Shown here piece by piece: positions 1 through 8,527 of a stretch of 64,000 nucleotides of DNA. The stretch covers positions 2,604,001 to 2,668,000 of the forward strand of contig NZ_CP074404.1 in assembly GCF_018388465.1 (NCBI RefSeq), in the 5' to 3' direction. The position numbers and the translations under genes were made by a program. Position 1 is the first letter of the stretch, and the number at the start of each line of letters is the position of its first letter. The notes beneath the pieces were generated by a model. It worked only from the letters and a program-made list of their open reading frames with translations. It was not told the origin of the DNA and did no database searches. The stretch is from Cellulomonas fengjieae. Lineage in GTDB: Bacteria; Actinomycetota; Actinomycetes; Actinomycetales; Cellulomonadaceae.

Positions 1-437
1 CCGTGCTGCCGCCCGGAAGGTTCGACGCCTTCACGGCCGTGCACGTCTTCGAGCACATCCCGGACGAGCCCCTTGCCGAGCTCCTCGCGCAGCTGCGCCG
101 CGCGACGACCCCCGACGCGCGAGCGCTCGTGGTGGTCCCGGACCCCGCGGGGGCTGCCAGCAGGCTGCACGGGAGCCGCTGGAACGCACTGACCGACCCC
201 ACCCACATCAACCTCAAGCCGCACGCCGAGTGGCTGGACTACTTCGACGCGCACGGCCTGCGCGTCGTGCGTTCCTGCTCCGACGGGCTGTGGAACTTCC
301 CCTACTCGTCGCTCCCGATGCCGTTCGACGCCCTCCGGCACGGCCTGCCGATGGCCGCGCAGTTCCTCGCCGGGCGCATGTGGCTGACGCCGGGCTCGGG
401 CGAGTCGTCGTTGTTCGAGCTCACCTGGGCGAGCTGA
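1..437 (+). CDS. SAM-dependent methyltransferase, C-terminal part (truncated by window edge)
   Basis: The reading frame runs in from the left edge and ends at 437, so only about the last 145 residues are visible. They carry the late part of a class I methyltransferase fold: the segment AVHVFEHIPD, typical of the strand-4 region in the Methyltransf_11/23 families, then VVVPDP and a conserved-looking DPTHINLKP stretch. The SAM-binding glycine motif must lie upstream, outside the window. The 3' end overlaps the converging glycosyltransferase gene by 17 bases. The substrate is unknown. Proximity to polysaccharide genes suggests methylation of a sugar or lipid intermediate, but this is inference. 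Confidence 0.7.
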   Translation, partial: VLPPGRFDAFTAVHVFEHIPDEPLAELLAQLRRATTPDARALVVVPDPAGAASRLHGSRWNALTDPTHINLKPHAEWLDYFDAHGLRVVRSCSDGLWNFPYSSLPMPFDALRHGLPMAAQFLAGRMWLTPGSGESSLFELTWAS

Positions 438-1596
438 GGCCCCGTTCGCGCAGGAGCCGGTCGAACAGCTCGGCATGCTGCTCCACGACCACCGAGTCGA
501 GGTAGCGCGCCCGGGCCTGCGCGGCGCCCGCGACGGGGTCGAGCCCGGCGTCGGAGATCTCCCGCAGCGCCTCGGCGATGGCGGGCGCGTCACGCGGGGG
601 CACGATCCGCCCGAACCCCGTGTCGCGCACCGGCATGCGCACCCCCGGCAGGTCGCTGGCCACGACGGGGATCCCCTGCATCATCGCCTCGACCTGTACC
701 AGGCCGAACGCCTCGAGCGAGTTGACCGACGGCAGCGCGAAGACGTCGAGCGAGGCGTAGAAGTCCGGCAGTGCCTCGTCCGCGACGAAACCCATCAGCC
801 GGATCCGCGGATCGTCGCCGATCGCCTCGCGGACCCGGTCCACCACGCTCCCGCCGGCGACCTTGGCGAAGTCGCCACCGATGAGCAGCCGGGCGTCCGG
901 CCCGAGCTCACGGAAGCCCCGCACCAGGTACTCGAGACCCTTCTCCTCCACGATCCGGCCCAGGAACCCGACGTGCAGGCCGTCCCCGTCGCGGAACCGG
1001 GGCTGCCCGCCCGAGCGGTCGACGGCCGGGGCGGGCAGGGCCTGCGTCCGCCCGGCCATCGCGCCGGCCAGCCGGCTGGCGCGCGCGTAGTCCTCGCTCG
1101 TCACGGCCACGACGTCCGACCGACGCAGCGCGATCCGGTGTGACCGGTCGAGCGCCCAGGTCTGGAAGGAGTTGAACAGCCCCGCGGGCAGGGTCACGTC
1201 GCACTGGTACGTGGTGACCAGCGGGACGCCCCGGACCCCGAGCGCGATCGCGCCGGCCTCGAGCATCGGCAGGTGCAGGTGGACCAGCTTCGCCTTGCGC
1301 GCCCAGCGCAGGACGGTGGGCACGAACGACGGGCTCACGATGCCCTTGCCGATCCTGGCCACGACGGGCGTGCGCAGGACGTCGACGCCGCCGATCCGCT
1401 CGATCCGGGGCGTGCTGGGGTCGTGGTGCCCGGCGATCACCAGGACCCGGTAGCCGCGTGCGACCAGGCCCTCGGCGGTCACCCGCGCGGCCTCCGTCAC
1501 GCCCGAGACGTAGGGCGCGTAGTAGTTGAGCGCCACGAGGACGTCGTACGGGCGGGGCGAGGTCGTCTCGAGGGGCGAGGCAGTCTCAGGGGGCAC
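421..1596 (-). CDS. Glycosyltransferase family 4
   Basis: A 391-residue GT-B type transferase. The N-terminal half starts with the acceptor-domain pattern DVLVALNYYAPYVSGV. The C-terminal half has the nucleotide-sugar domain with FLGRIVEEKG and the GT4 E-x7-E motif in EAFGLVQVEAM. It is expected to move a sugar from an NDP-donor to a lipid-linked or surface glycan on the cytoplasmic face. The start is a GTG at 1596, overlapping the end of the upstream membrane-protein gene by 11 bases, so it is the last gene of a translationally coupled five-gene minus-strand operon. Donor and acceptor cannot be read from the sequence. Confidence 0.85.
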   Translation of the reverse strand: MPPETASPLETTSPRPYDVLVALNYYAPYVSGVTEAARVTAEGLVARGYRVLVIAGHHDPSTPRIERIGGVDVLRTPVVARIGKGIVSPSFVPTVLRWARKAKLVHLHLPMLEAGAIALGVRGVPLVTTYQCDVTLPAGLFNSFQTWALDRSHRIALRRSDVVAVTSEDYARASRLAGAMAGRTQALPAPAVDRSGGQPRFRDGDGLHVGFLGRIVEEKGLEYLVRGFRELGPDARLLIGGDFAKVAGGSVVDRVREAIGDDPRIRLMGFVADEALPDFYASLDVFALPSVNSLEAFGLVQVEAMMQGIPVVASDLPGVRMPVRDTGFGRIVPPRDAPAIAEALREISDAGLDPVAGAAQARARYLDSVVVEQHAELFDRLLRERGLSSPR

Positions 1597-3778
1597 CGTG
1601 CACTCCGATCAGGGCGAGCTGCTGCGTGGGTTCGGCGCCTTCGGCGCCGACGTCGAGCTGGATGGTCGCGATCGACGCGTCGCCGAGCTCCACCGGGACC
1701 AGGGCCCGACCGTCGACGATGTCCGCGCGCGCGACCTGGCCGGTCTCGAGCACCGTCGCCCGTACCTCCCCGGCACCGGCTGCGGCGAGCTCGAGCTCGA
1801 CCGGACCGGTGAGACCGGGAGAACGAACGACGGTGATCTTGCCACCGTCGGGACCAATCATGCTGCCGTCCGCCTGGGCGTACGGGGACCAGGTGGGCAG
1901 GTCCAACGGCACGGCCGCGACGGCGGGGGCGGCGCCCAGGTCGACCATCCGGAAGCGGTCGTTCTGGGCGACGACGGCCGCGGGGTCCGCATCGAGGAAC
2001 GCGCCGGGACCGACGAGGAGGAACGGGTCCTGCTCCCCCGCCCAGTACGTCGTCATCCCGAGGTAGTCGGGCCGCAGGGACACGTACGAGACGAGCGGGT
2101 CCTCCCGCAGCGCGTGTGCGAGCCACATCTGGCTGAAGAGGTCCGCGGCGAGCACGGTGACGCCCTGGCCGCCCTCGCCTCCGTCCTCGTCGACCCACCG
2201 GGCGGCCTCGTCGTAGGTGGCGTCGACGTGCCGCTCCGGCAGGCGGCCACGGTCGATGCCGTCGGGCGCGCTGCGCACGTTGACCACGACGGCGACGACG
2301 ACGATCGCCGTCAGCGTGGCGGTGAGCCCCGTGACGAGCCGGGGAGCGAGCGCCGACCGCGCCGTGCCCCCTGTCCGGACGCGTGCCGCTCGCCGCAGGC
2401 GTGCGCCGAGGGTGGACCAGCCGGCGGCGCTCGCCAGCAGCAGCAGGGGCAGCAGGACGCTCGCGGCCCGCACCTGGGTGTAGCCGCGGTGCTCGGCCGT
2501 GAGGAACCCGAGGTAGCCGAGGCCGACCGCGAGCAGCGCGAACCACATGCCGCGGTGCCGGTCCAGGACGAGCGCCAGCACCCAGCCGAGGACGAGCGTC
2601 GCCGCGAGCACCACGACCAGCGCGGTGCCGAGGTTCGGCCCGGCGGCGCCCACCGGCTCGGCGAGCGCTGCGGTGCCGACGACGCGGCTGACCGCCGCGA
2701 ACCAGCCGTCGCTGAACAGCGGCGACCCGAAGCCGTCTCCCGCCCGTGGCAGGGTCAGCGCCTGCACCCCGCGCACCCAGGAGGTCGGTGCCATGGCGAC
2801 GGCCATGCCGAGCACCGCCAGCAGGCGCCCGGCGCGCCGGCCCAGCCCGCGCGGCCGGCGGAGCAGCACGGCACCGAGCACCGCCGGGACGACGAACAGC
2901 GCGTACTCGGTGTAGACGCCGGCGAGCGCGGCCGTCACGAGCGCCGCCGGCCACAGCGGCAGCCGGCGCTCGGTGGCGGCCATGACCGCACCGATCGTCA
3001 GCAGGGCCAGGCCGGCGCCGAGCAGGGCGTCCACGTTCTGCTGATAGCTCTGCTGGACGACCACGGCAGAGGTCGCGCAGACGGCGGCCAGGAGCATCGA
3101 GGCCAGCCGACCGAGTCGCAGCAGCCGCCCGGACACGAAGGCGGCCGGTGCCAGCAGGGCGATCCAGAGAGCCATGACGCCCATCACGGAGCCGACGGCC
3201 GGCTGACCGGTCACGGCGCCGAGCGCCGCGTGGACCAGGGGCTGGCCGACGCGGAGCGGGAACGCCAGCGCGGCCCGCAGGGGCACGTCGGCAGGGGTCG
3301 CGTTGCCCTCGCCCGGGACCGCGCCGGGCTCCGGCACGGGCGAGATCGGGTGGTCCCCCATCCACGCCGACTCCGCCACGTAGAAGAACACGTCGCCCGA
3401 GTCGTTCGCGGACAGCGCGCGCCCGTCACCGGCCCACGCGCTCGGCAGCAGGGCGACCGCGGCGCCGATCGCACCGATGCCGACGAGCAGCACCGCGAGA
3501 CCGACCGCACTCAGGTCGACCCGCCACGGCGACGTACCCCGTCGGACGCCGACGACCACCAGGACCGCCGCCACGACGGCGGTCACCGCCAGACCCCCGC
3601 GGGCGTCGAGCCACCACGACGACGTCGACATGACGACGGCGAGGAGTGCGGCGCCGAGCAGGGGCGCGGCCGGTACGAGCGCCGCGCGGCGGCGGGGTCG
3701 CATGGGTGCGAGCACTGCGAGCCCCAGCACGAACAGCACGACGAGCGCAGCGGCCATCCAGATCAGCGTGCTCACCAT
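1586..3778 (-). CDS. Large polytopic membrane protein of a surface-polysaccharide operon
   Basis: The protein has 730 residues when started at the ATG at 3778, which overlaps the end of the flippase gene by 7 bases. The open frame extends further upstream, but that extension is arginine/proline-rich antisense-like sequence. The first roughly 500 residues contain about a dozen hydrophobic segments beginning at residue 2. The last 200 or so are soluble and probably extracytoplasmic. The topology resembles GT-C-type lipid-linked sugar transferases or actinobacterial DUF6541-like proteins, but I cannot identify a diagnostic motif. Its place between a flippase and a GT4 enzyme suggests glycan assembly at the membrane. 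Confidence 0.6.
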   Translation of the reverse strand: MVSTLIWMAAALVVLFVLGLAVLAPMRPRRRAALVPAAPLLGAALLAVVMSTSSWWLDARGGLAVTAVVAAVLVVVGVRRGTSPWRVDLSAVGLAVLLVGIGAIGAAVALLPSAWAGDGRALSANDSGDVFFYVAESAWMGDHPISPVPEPGAVPGEGNATPADVPLRAALAFPLRVGQPLVHAALGAVTGQPAVGSVMGVMALWIALLAPAAFVSGRLLRLGRLASMLLAAVCATSAVVVQQSYQQNVDALLGAGLALLTIGAVMAATERRLPLWPAALVTAALAGVYTEYALFVVPAVLGAVLLRRPRGLGRRAGRLLAVLGMAVAMAPTSWVRGVQALTLPRAGDGFGSPLFSDGWFAAVSRVVGTAALAEPVGAAGPNLGTALVVVLAATLVLGWVLALVLDRHRGMWFALLAVGLGYLGFLTAEHRGYTQVRAASVLLPLLLLASAAGWSTLGARLRRAARVRTGGTARSALAPRLVTGLTATLTAIVVVAVVVNVRSAPDGIDRGRLPERHVDATYDEAARWVDEDGGEGGQGVTVLAADLFSQMWLAHALREDPLVSYVSLRPDYLGMTTYWAGEQDPFLLVGPGAFLDADPAAVVAQNDRFRMVDLGAAPAVAAVPLDLPTWSPYAQADGSMIGPDGGKITVVRSPGLTGPVELELAAAGAGEVRATVLETGQVARADIVDGRALVPVELGDASIATIQLDVGAEGAEPTQQLALIGVHGAP

Positions 3779-5043
3779 GCGGGTGCATCCGGGCGTGCGC
3801 GGCGGATGACGACGGGGAGGAGCACGGCCGCGGCTGTGAGTGACCCGACGAGCAGCGGGAGCGCGCTGCGCACGATCAGGTCGGGCACGGCGACGGCGAC
3901 GACCACCGCGGTGAGCAGGGCGCACACCCACGCCGGGCTCGTCCACCGGTGCGCGCCCAGAGCGACGGCGACGTCGTTGGTCACTGACGCAACCAGGTAC
4001 GCCGCGATCCCGCCCGCCACCAGCGTGACGGCCGCGCGCGAGACCGTGTAGTCCGGCCCGAAGACGAGGCTCACGAGCTGCGGCCCGACCGCCGCCGCGA
4101 CCAGGACCGTCGCCGCCGCCATGGCCAGCACCGCACTCGCGACCATCAGCAGGAGCCGCCGCAGTGCGGCGTGCTCACGGCGGTGGGCCAGGTCGGCGAT
4201 CCTCGAGACGTAGGCGGCCTGGGCGGCCTGCAGGACGAAGACGGGGAGCCGGGCGAGCGTCAGGGCGGCCAGCAGGTGGCCGGCGACGACCGCGTCCTGC
4301 CCGGTCCCCGCCGCTCCGGCCACGACGAGGCCGCTGTTCAGCAGCGCCTGCATGCAGAGCATCGCCACGACCAGGCCGCCGACCTCGTGCGCGAGGGTGG
4401 CGCCCCTGCGCGGGGGGGCCTCCGCGACCACCGGCATGGCCGGGGCGTGCCGGTGCCATCGATGGACGAGCCAGGCCCCGACCGCGCCGCACACCAGCGA
4501 CGAGGCCGCCACGGCCGCCACGTACGGCCCGACGCTGTGCACGCCGGCGGCCCACAGCACCAGGGCGAGGACGGCCCGCAGGCCCGCGTCCACCACGACG
4601 ACCACCGCGTACTGGCGGAAGGCTGTGCGCCCCGCCAGGACGCCCCGGGACGGGAACTGCCACGCGTAGCCGAGGCAGGCGAGCGCGAAGGCCACGACCG
4701 AGATCACCACGGCGTCCGTCGAGCCACCCCGGACGAGCTGGATGACCGTGTGCACGGCGATCGCGATCGCCGCCACGACGAGAGCGAGCCGGGTCCCGCT
4801 GACGCGGAGCGCGACCACGGACGCGGCACTCGCGCGCCGGCCGGCGGACCGCCGGGCGAGGACCTGCTCGAACGGGAGGAACGCGCCGAGGGACGTGATG
4901 ATGATCGCGGCCCAGAACAGCGAGAACCGGCCGTACGCCGCCGGGCCGACCGCCCGTGCCGTCACCACGAGCAGCACGTACGTCGCCGCGCCGGACGTGA
5001 GCGCCCCGAGGGCGACCCAGGTCGGCGAGTCGCTCCGCCTCAC
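3772..5043 (-). CDS. MOP-superfamily flippase (polysaccharide biosynthesis/export protein)
   Basis: A 423-residue protein with about 12 to 14 predicted membrane helices, beginning WVALGALTSGAATYVLLVV with an ARAVGPAAYGRFSLF segment. This is typical of Wzx/RfbX-like oligosaccharide flippases, which move undecaprenyl- or decaprenyl-linked glycans to the outer face of the membrane. The start is taken as the GTG at 5043, seven bases after the stop of the ubiA-like gene. The longer frame from 5154 reads through that gene in another frame and is not credible. It is the third gene of the operon that runs from the PAP2 phosphatase to the GT4 enzyme. Confidence 0.75.
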   Translation of the reverse strand: MRRSDSPTWVALGALTSGAATYVLLVVTARAVGPAAYGRFSLFWAAIIITSLGAFLPFEQVLARRSAGRRASAASVVALRVSGTRLALVVAAIAIAVHTVIQLVRGGSTDAVVISVVAFALACLGYAWQFPSRGVLAGRTAFRQYAVVVVVDAGLRAVLALVLWAAGVHSVGPYVAAVAASSLVCGAVGAWLVHRWHRHAPAMPVVAEAPPRRGATLAHEVGGLVVAMLCMQALLNSGLVVAGAAGTGQDAVVAGHLLAALTLARLPVFVLQAAQAAYVSRIADLAHRREHAALRRLLLMVASAVLAMAAATVLVAAAVGPQLVSLVFGPDYTVSRAAVTLVAGGIAAYLVASVTNDVAVALGAHRWTSPAWVCALLTAVVVAVAVPDLIVRSALPLLVGSLTAAAVLLPVVIRRARPDAPAW

Positions 5044-5050
5044 CGCGGGG

Positions 5051-5920
5051 TCACCCGAGCGCGGCGCTGGCCGTGAAGATGGCGAGCCACGCGACGCCCA
5101 GGACCTGCAGCGTGCGGTCGCCGAGCACGATGGACTCGGGCTCCCCCGCCGCACCGCGGTCGATGTCCACCGCGTACCGCAGCAGCGCGACCACGAACGG
5201 CACGACCGACAGCTGAGGCAGCAGGTCGTTGGTCCGCTCGAGGCTGAAGGCCCACAGGGAGTAGAAGGTCAGCGTCGCCGCGCCGGCGATGCTCCAGACG
5301 AAGCGCAGGTAGCTGGCGGAGTACAGCTCGAGGCTGCGCCGCGTCGACGCCTCCCCCTCACCGACCAGGTGCACCTCGGAGTAACGCTTGCCCGCCACCA
5401 TGAAGAGCGACCCGAAGGCGGCCACGAGCAGGAACCAGGGCGACAGCTCGACCGAGGCGGCGACACCGCCCGCAACCGCCCGGAGCAGGAAGCCGGACGA
5501 GACGATCGCGAGGTCGATGACGGCCTGGTGCTTGAACCACAGGCAGTACGACAGCTGCAGGACGATGTACACCGCGAGCACGACCGCGAGTACGCCGTAC
5601 CCGAGCAGGGCGGCGGCCGCCGGTGCCCCGAGCAGCAGGAGCACTCCGACGATCACCGCGAGCCGGACGGACACGGCCCCGGAGGCGATGGGCCGGAACT
5701 TCTTGACGGGGTGCGCGCGGTCCGCCTCGCGGTCCAGCACGTCGTTGATCATGTAGATCCCGGACGACGCCGCGCAGAACGTCACGAAGGCGACCAGGAC
5801 TGCGACCACGGTGTCGGCGTCGGCGATCGTCCCGGCCGCCAGGGGCCCGGCGGCGACGAGGACGTTCTTGACCCACTGGCGTGGGCGAGCGGCACGGAGC
5901 AGCGGAGGCATGGCGCTCAC
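5051..5920 (-). CDS. ubiA: Decaprenyl-phosphate phosphoribosyltransferase (UbiA superfamily)
   Basis: A 289-residue polytopic prenyltransferase. The first Asp-rich motif is NDVLDREADR, followed by HPVKKFRPIASG, a sequence highly characteristic of the mycobacterial Rv3806c family, which transfers 5-phosphoribose from PRPP to decaprenyl phosphate. The start is a GTG at 5920 that overlaps the PAP2 gene stop by 4 bases (GTGA). The Rv3807c-like PAP2 phosphatase lies directly upstream, the same pair order as in mycobacteria, supporting synthesis of decaprenyl-phosphoryl-ribose or a related pentose donor. Cellulomonas-type walls lack mycolyl-arabinogalactan, so here the product probably feeds another surface glycan (inference). 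Confidence 0.85.
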   Translation of the reverse strand: MSAMPPLLRAARPRQWVKNVLVAAGPLAAGTIADADTVVAVLVAFVTFCAASSGIYMINDVLDREADRAHPVKKFRPIASGAVSVRLAVIVGVLLLLGAPAAAALLGYGVLAVVLAVYIVLQLSYCLWFKHQAVIDLAIVSSGFLLRAVAGGVAASVELSPWFLLVAAFGSLFMVAGKRYSEVHLVGEGEASTRRSLELYSASYLRFVWSIAGAATLTFYSLWAFSLERTNDLLPQLSVVPFVVALLRYAVDIDRGAAGEPESIVLGDRTLQVLGVAWLAIFTASAALG

Positions 5921-6420
5921 CGCCCGTCGGACGCGACGCGACGCACGACGACGGCGGAGACCGCGCCGAGCGCGGCTCCCACGGCGACGTCGCTCGGGTA
6001 GTGCACGCCCAGCAGCACGCGCGAGAACGCCATGCCCCCGGCCGCCGCCACCGCGAAGGGCATCCCGACGAGCGGCGCGAGCGCCACGACCGCCGCGGTG
6101 GTCGAGGCGACGTGCGCGCTGGGGAAGCTCAGGTCCGACGGTGTGGAGGTCAGGACGGCGACCCGCGGGTCGTTCGGCCGCTTGCGCCGCACCACCCGCT
6201 TGAGGACGACGGCGCCCGCGTGCGCGCCGAACGCCGCGGCGCTCACGCCGAGCCAGAGCCGACGCCGGTCGCGGTCCACGGCCGCGCCGACGACGCCGAG
6301 GGCGAGCCAGCCGCGAGCGTGCTCACCCCACGACGAGTAGCCGCGCGCGAGGGACGGGAGCGGTCCGTCCCCGGCGACCTCCTGGATCCGTCGCATGACG
6401 TCGATCTCGGCGTCGGTCAA
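5917..6420 (-). CDS. PAP2-family phosphatase, probable decaprenylphosphoryl-5-phosphoribose phosphatase
   Basis: A 167-residue membrane phosphatase with the three PAP2 signature blocks: KRVVRRKRP, PSAH inside FPSAHVAST, and SRVLLGVHYPSD. It resembles Rv3807c, proposed to remove the 5-phosphate made by the UbiA enzyme encoded next. The likely start is a TTG at 6420. A purine-rich ribosome-binding stretch (GAGGGGG) lies about nine bases upstream, and no in-frame ATG or GTG occurs before it. An internal ATG at 6396 is the alternative. A TAGTCT hexamer at 6462-6467 on the minus strand could be the -10 element of this five-gene operon. Confidence 0.8.
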   Translation of the reverse strand: MTDAEIDVMRRIQEVAGDGPLPSLARGYSSWGEHARGWLALGVVGAAVDRDRRRLWLGVSAAAFGAHAGAVVLKRVVRRKRPNDPRVAVLTSTPSDLSFPSAHVASTTAAVVALAPLVGMPFAVAAAGGMAFSRVLLGVHYPSDVAVGAALGAVSAVVVRRVASDGR

Positions 6421-6504
6421 GACGGAGGCCCCCTCGGTGTCAGCTGCGCAAGTGCCTGGAAAGACTACACAGCGCAGCGGGAGTCCCCGAGCACGGCGGG
6501 CGCG

Positions 6505-8427
6505 TCAGGGGTTGTTGGCGACCGACCGGTTGCGGTACTCGACGCTGCCCACCAGCTGGCTGCGCAGCTCACCCTCACCCCGGGCGAGCAGGACCGGCGG
6601 CCACGTCGCCATCCCGGCGGGATCCGCCGAACGGCCCAGGAAGCGCTGGTACGCCGCCTCGACCCGCAGGTTGGCGCTCTCCCCGGACTTCCAGAAGCCC
6701 CGGACGACCGCGTCCTTGCCGGCGCTGCGCACCAGCGGTGCCCAGAACGCGACGTCCCCGCTGCCGGCCTTGCGGCCCAGCACGTCCCGGTAGAGCGCGG
6801 CGACATAGGTGTTGTCCGTCTCACCGGAGATGTTGTAGTACTCGACGCTCCCGAACAGCCAGATGCGCAGGTCCTCCGAGCGCATCTGCCCCTGCATGAT
6901 CGCCGAGGTCCACGTGGACAGACCCTGCGGGTCGGGCGCGCGCCCGAGCACGTCGTCGTAGTCGCGGGCGACGGTCGCGTAGGCGTACTCGGTGCTCGTG
7001 GCCAGTGCCGTCGCGACCTGCGCGGGCGACATGCCCTGCACCATCGCCCGGCTCCACCCCTCGAGCCCGCCCGGGTCGGCCTCCCGGCCGAGGACGTCCT
7101 TGTAGAGCTGCTTCACCACGGGACGGACCACGCCGAACGCCGGGGCGGAGCTCGCGGCGGCCGCCTGCTGGCGGATGGTCCCGAGCGTGGAGTACCCCTG
7201 GTTCCCGGGGCACGCGGTGTAGGCGACGTCACGGTGCCCGAACACCCGCGGCAGGTTGACCCACTGGTTCGTGTAGCGCGAGTTCTCCCCCGCGCCGGTG
7301 TAGTAGTCCATGCGTCCGAGCGGGTCGACCAGGTACTGGCCGAGCCGCCACCCGATGATCTGGGCCACGGAGGCGACCATCGCGCCCGACGGCGCGACGT
7401 TCGAGTAGTCCCCGAGCATGGACACGCCGACGGTGCCCGTGTTGAAGCCCCCGGCGTGCACGCCGATCACCGGGTTCATCAGGCTGTCGGCCCGGCCCTC
7501 GTAGAGGTTTCCCCACTTGTCGACGACGAAGTTGTAGCCGAGGTCGCACCAGCCGCGGCTGTCCATGTGGTACGCCTGGTCGTTGCGGATCTGCTGCATC
7601 GCTGCGCCGACGCTCGAGTACGAGTTGGGGCCGGCGGTGTGGTGCACGACGGCGCCGACGAGGTTCGCGGCGACGTCGGGCCTGCAGGACTGCGGACGCG
7701 CACCCCAGGCACCGCGCAGGATCACCTGCGGCGCCACCGCGTCGGTCGCGAGGACGGCGGAGCGGACGACCGCGGAGCCGCTGGACGCCGACTGGGTCAC
7801 CGTCGCGTCGCTCGGCGCGACCTCCGGCGACCCGATGAGCGACAGGCTCATGCCCTCGGGACCACCCTCCGGGGTGGCCGCGAACGACAGCTGCAGCGCG
7901 GTGGCGTCGCCGATCCAGATCGCGTCCGTCCCGCCCCGCAGCTCGTGCTCGGCGTCGGCCGTGCCCGCGTCCGCGTACGAGTCCGACGGGTCGAGCTCGA
8001 CCCAGTCCCCCCACTCGCCGTCCGTCTGCGTGCGCACCTGGGCGCCCAGACCGTCGACGACGGCACCCTCGGGCCAGGTCACGCCGATCGTCTGCACGGC
8101 GTCGGTGTCGACGGGCGGGGTCACCACCCGGTCGCCCGCCTGGACGTCCGCGACGACGGCGTCCTCACCCGGGTCGACCTCGGTCGCCTCCTCGGGCGGG
8201 GCGCTGTCCGGGGTCTGCGTGGGGGCCACGTCGGGGTCGACCCGCGTCTGCGGCTCGGCGGTCACCGTCAGGTCGACCTCCTGCACCGTCGTCTCGTCCG
8301 CGACCGTCGTGCTGGTCGGCGCGGACCCGACCGCCGGCACGACGACGTGCTCAGGACGGGCAGCACCGACGCCGGGAACCCCGAGGGTCGCGGTGAGGAC
8401 GAGGGCAACGACGACGTTGAGCAGCAT
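6505..8427 (-). CDS. Secreted N-acetylmuramoyl-L-alanine amidase (PGRP/Amidase_2) with four DUF4214 repeats
   Basis: A 640-residue exported protein. Residues 1-22 form a signal peptide and about 24-230 are an acidic, proline- and valine-rich region. A peptidoglycan-recognition/amidase domain spans roughly residues 235-410, with VHHTAGPNS (H262/H263), DLGYNFVVDKWGNLYEGR and GHRDVAYTACPG supplying the expected zinc ligands His, His and Cys. The C-terminus (about 420-635) carries four DUF4214 repeats of the pattern YxxVLGRxxDPxGLxxW. It should cleave the lactyl-peptide amide bond of peptidoglycan outside the cell. DUF4214 is often found on large exported proteins, and its role here is unknown. 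Confidence 0.85.
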   Translation of the reverse strand: MLLNVVVALVLTATLGVPGVGAARPEHVVVPAVGSAPTSTTVADETTVQEVDLTVTAEPQTRVDPDVAPTQTPDSAPPEEATEVDPGEDAVVADVQAGDRVVTPPVDTDAVQTIGVTWPEGAVVDGLGAQVRTQTDGEWGDWVELDPSDSYADAGTADAEHELRGGTDAIWIGDATALQLSFAATPEGGPEGMSLSLIGSPEVAPSDATVTQSASSGSAVVRSAVLATDAVAPQVILRGAWGARPQSCRPDVAANLVGAVVHHTAGPNSYSSVGAAMQQIRNDQAYHMDSRGWCDLGYNFVVDKWGNLYEGRADSLMNPVIGVHAGGFNTGTVGVSMLGDYSNVAPSGAMVASVAQIIGWRLGQYLVDPLGRMDYYTGAGENSRYTNQWVNLPRVFGHRDVAYTACPGNQGYSTLGTIRQQAAAASSAPAFGVVRPVVKQLYKDVLGREADPGGLEGWSRAMVQGMSPAQVATALATSTEYAYATVARDYDDVLGRAPDPQGLSTWTSAIMQGQMRSEDLRIWLFGSVEYYNISGETDNTYVAALYRDVLGRKAGSGDVAFWAPLVRSAGKDAVVRGFWKSGESANLRVEAAYQRFLGRSADPAGMATWPPVLLARGEGELRSQLVGSVEYRNRSVANNP

Positions 8428-8527
8428 GGGAGTCCTGACACAGGTGGACGTGGTGTGTTAGCAGCGTCACCCGGCGGCAGCAGCCAGTCAAGGACCGTGG
8501 CCCCCTGCGGTTGCGTGTCGGCGCAGA

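Noticed and set aside
3779..3946. 56-residue N-terminal extension of the large membrane protein
   Set aside because: Arg/Pro-rich sequence antisense-like to the flippase gene's 3' end. The ATG at 3778 begins directly at a membrane helix and overlaps the flippase stop by 7 bases.
1526..4051. 841-codon plus-strand frame across the polysaccharide operon
   Set aside because: Antisense to the membrane-protein gene and dominated by Gln, Arg, Gly and His. It arises from the extreme third-position GC bias.
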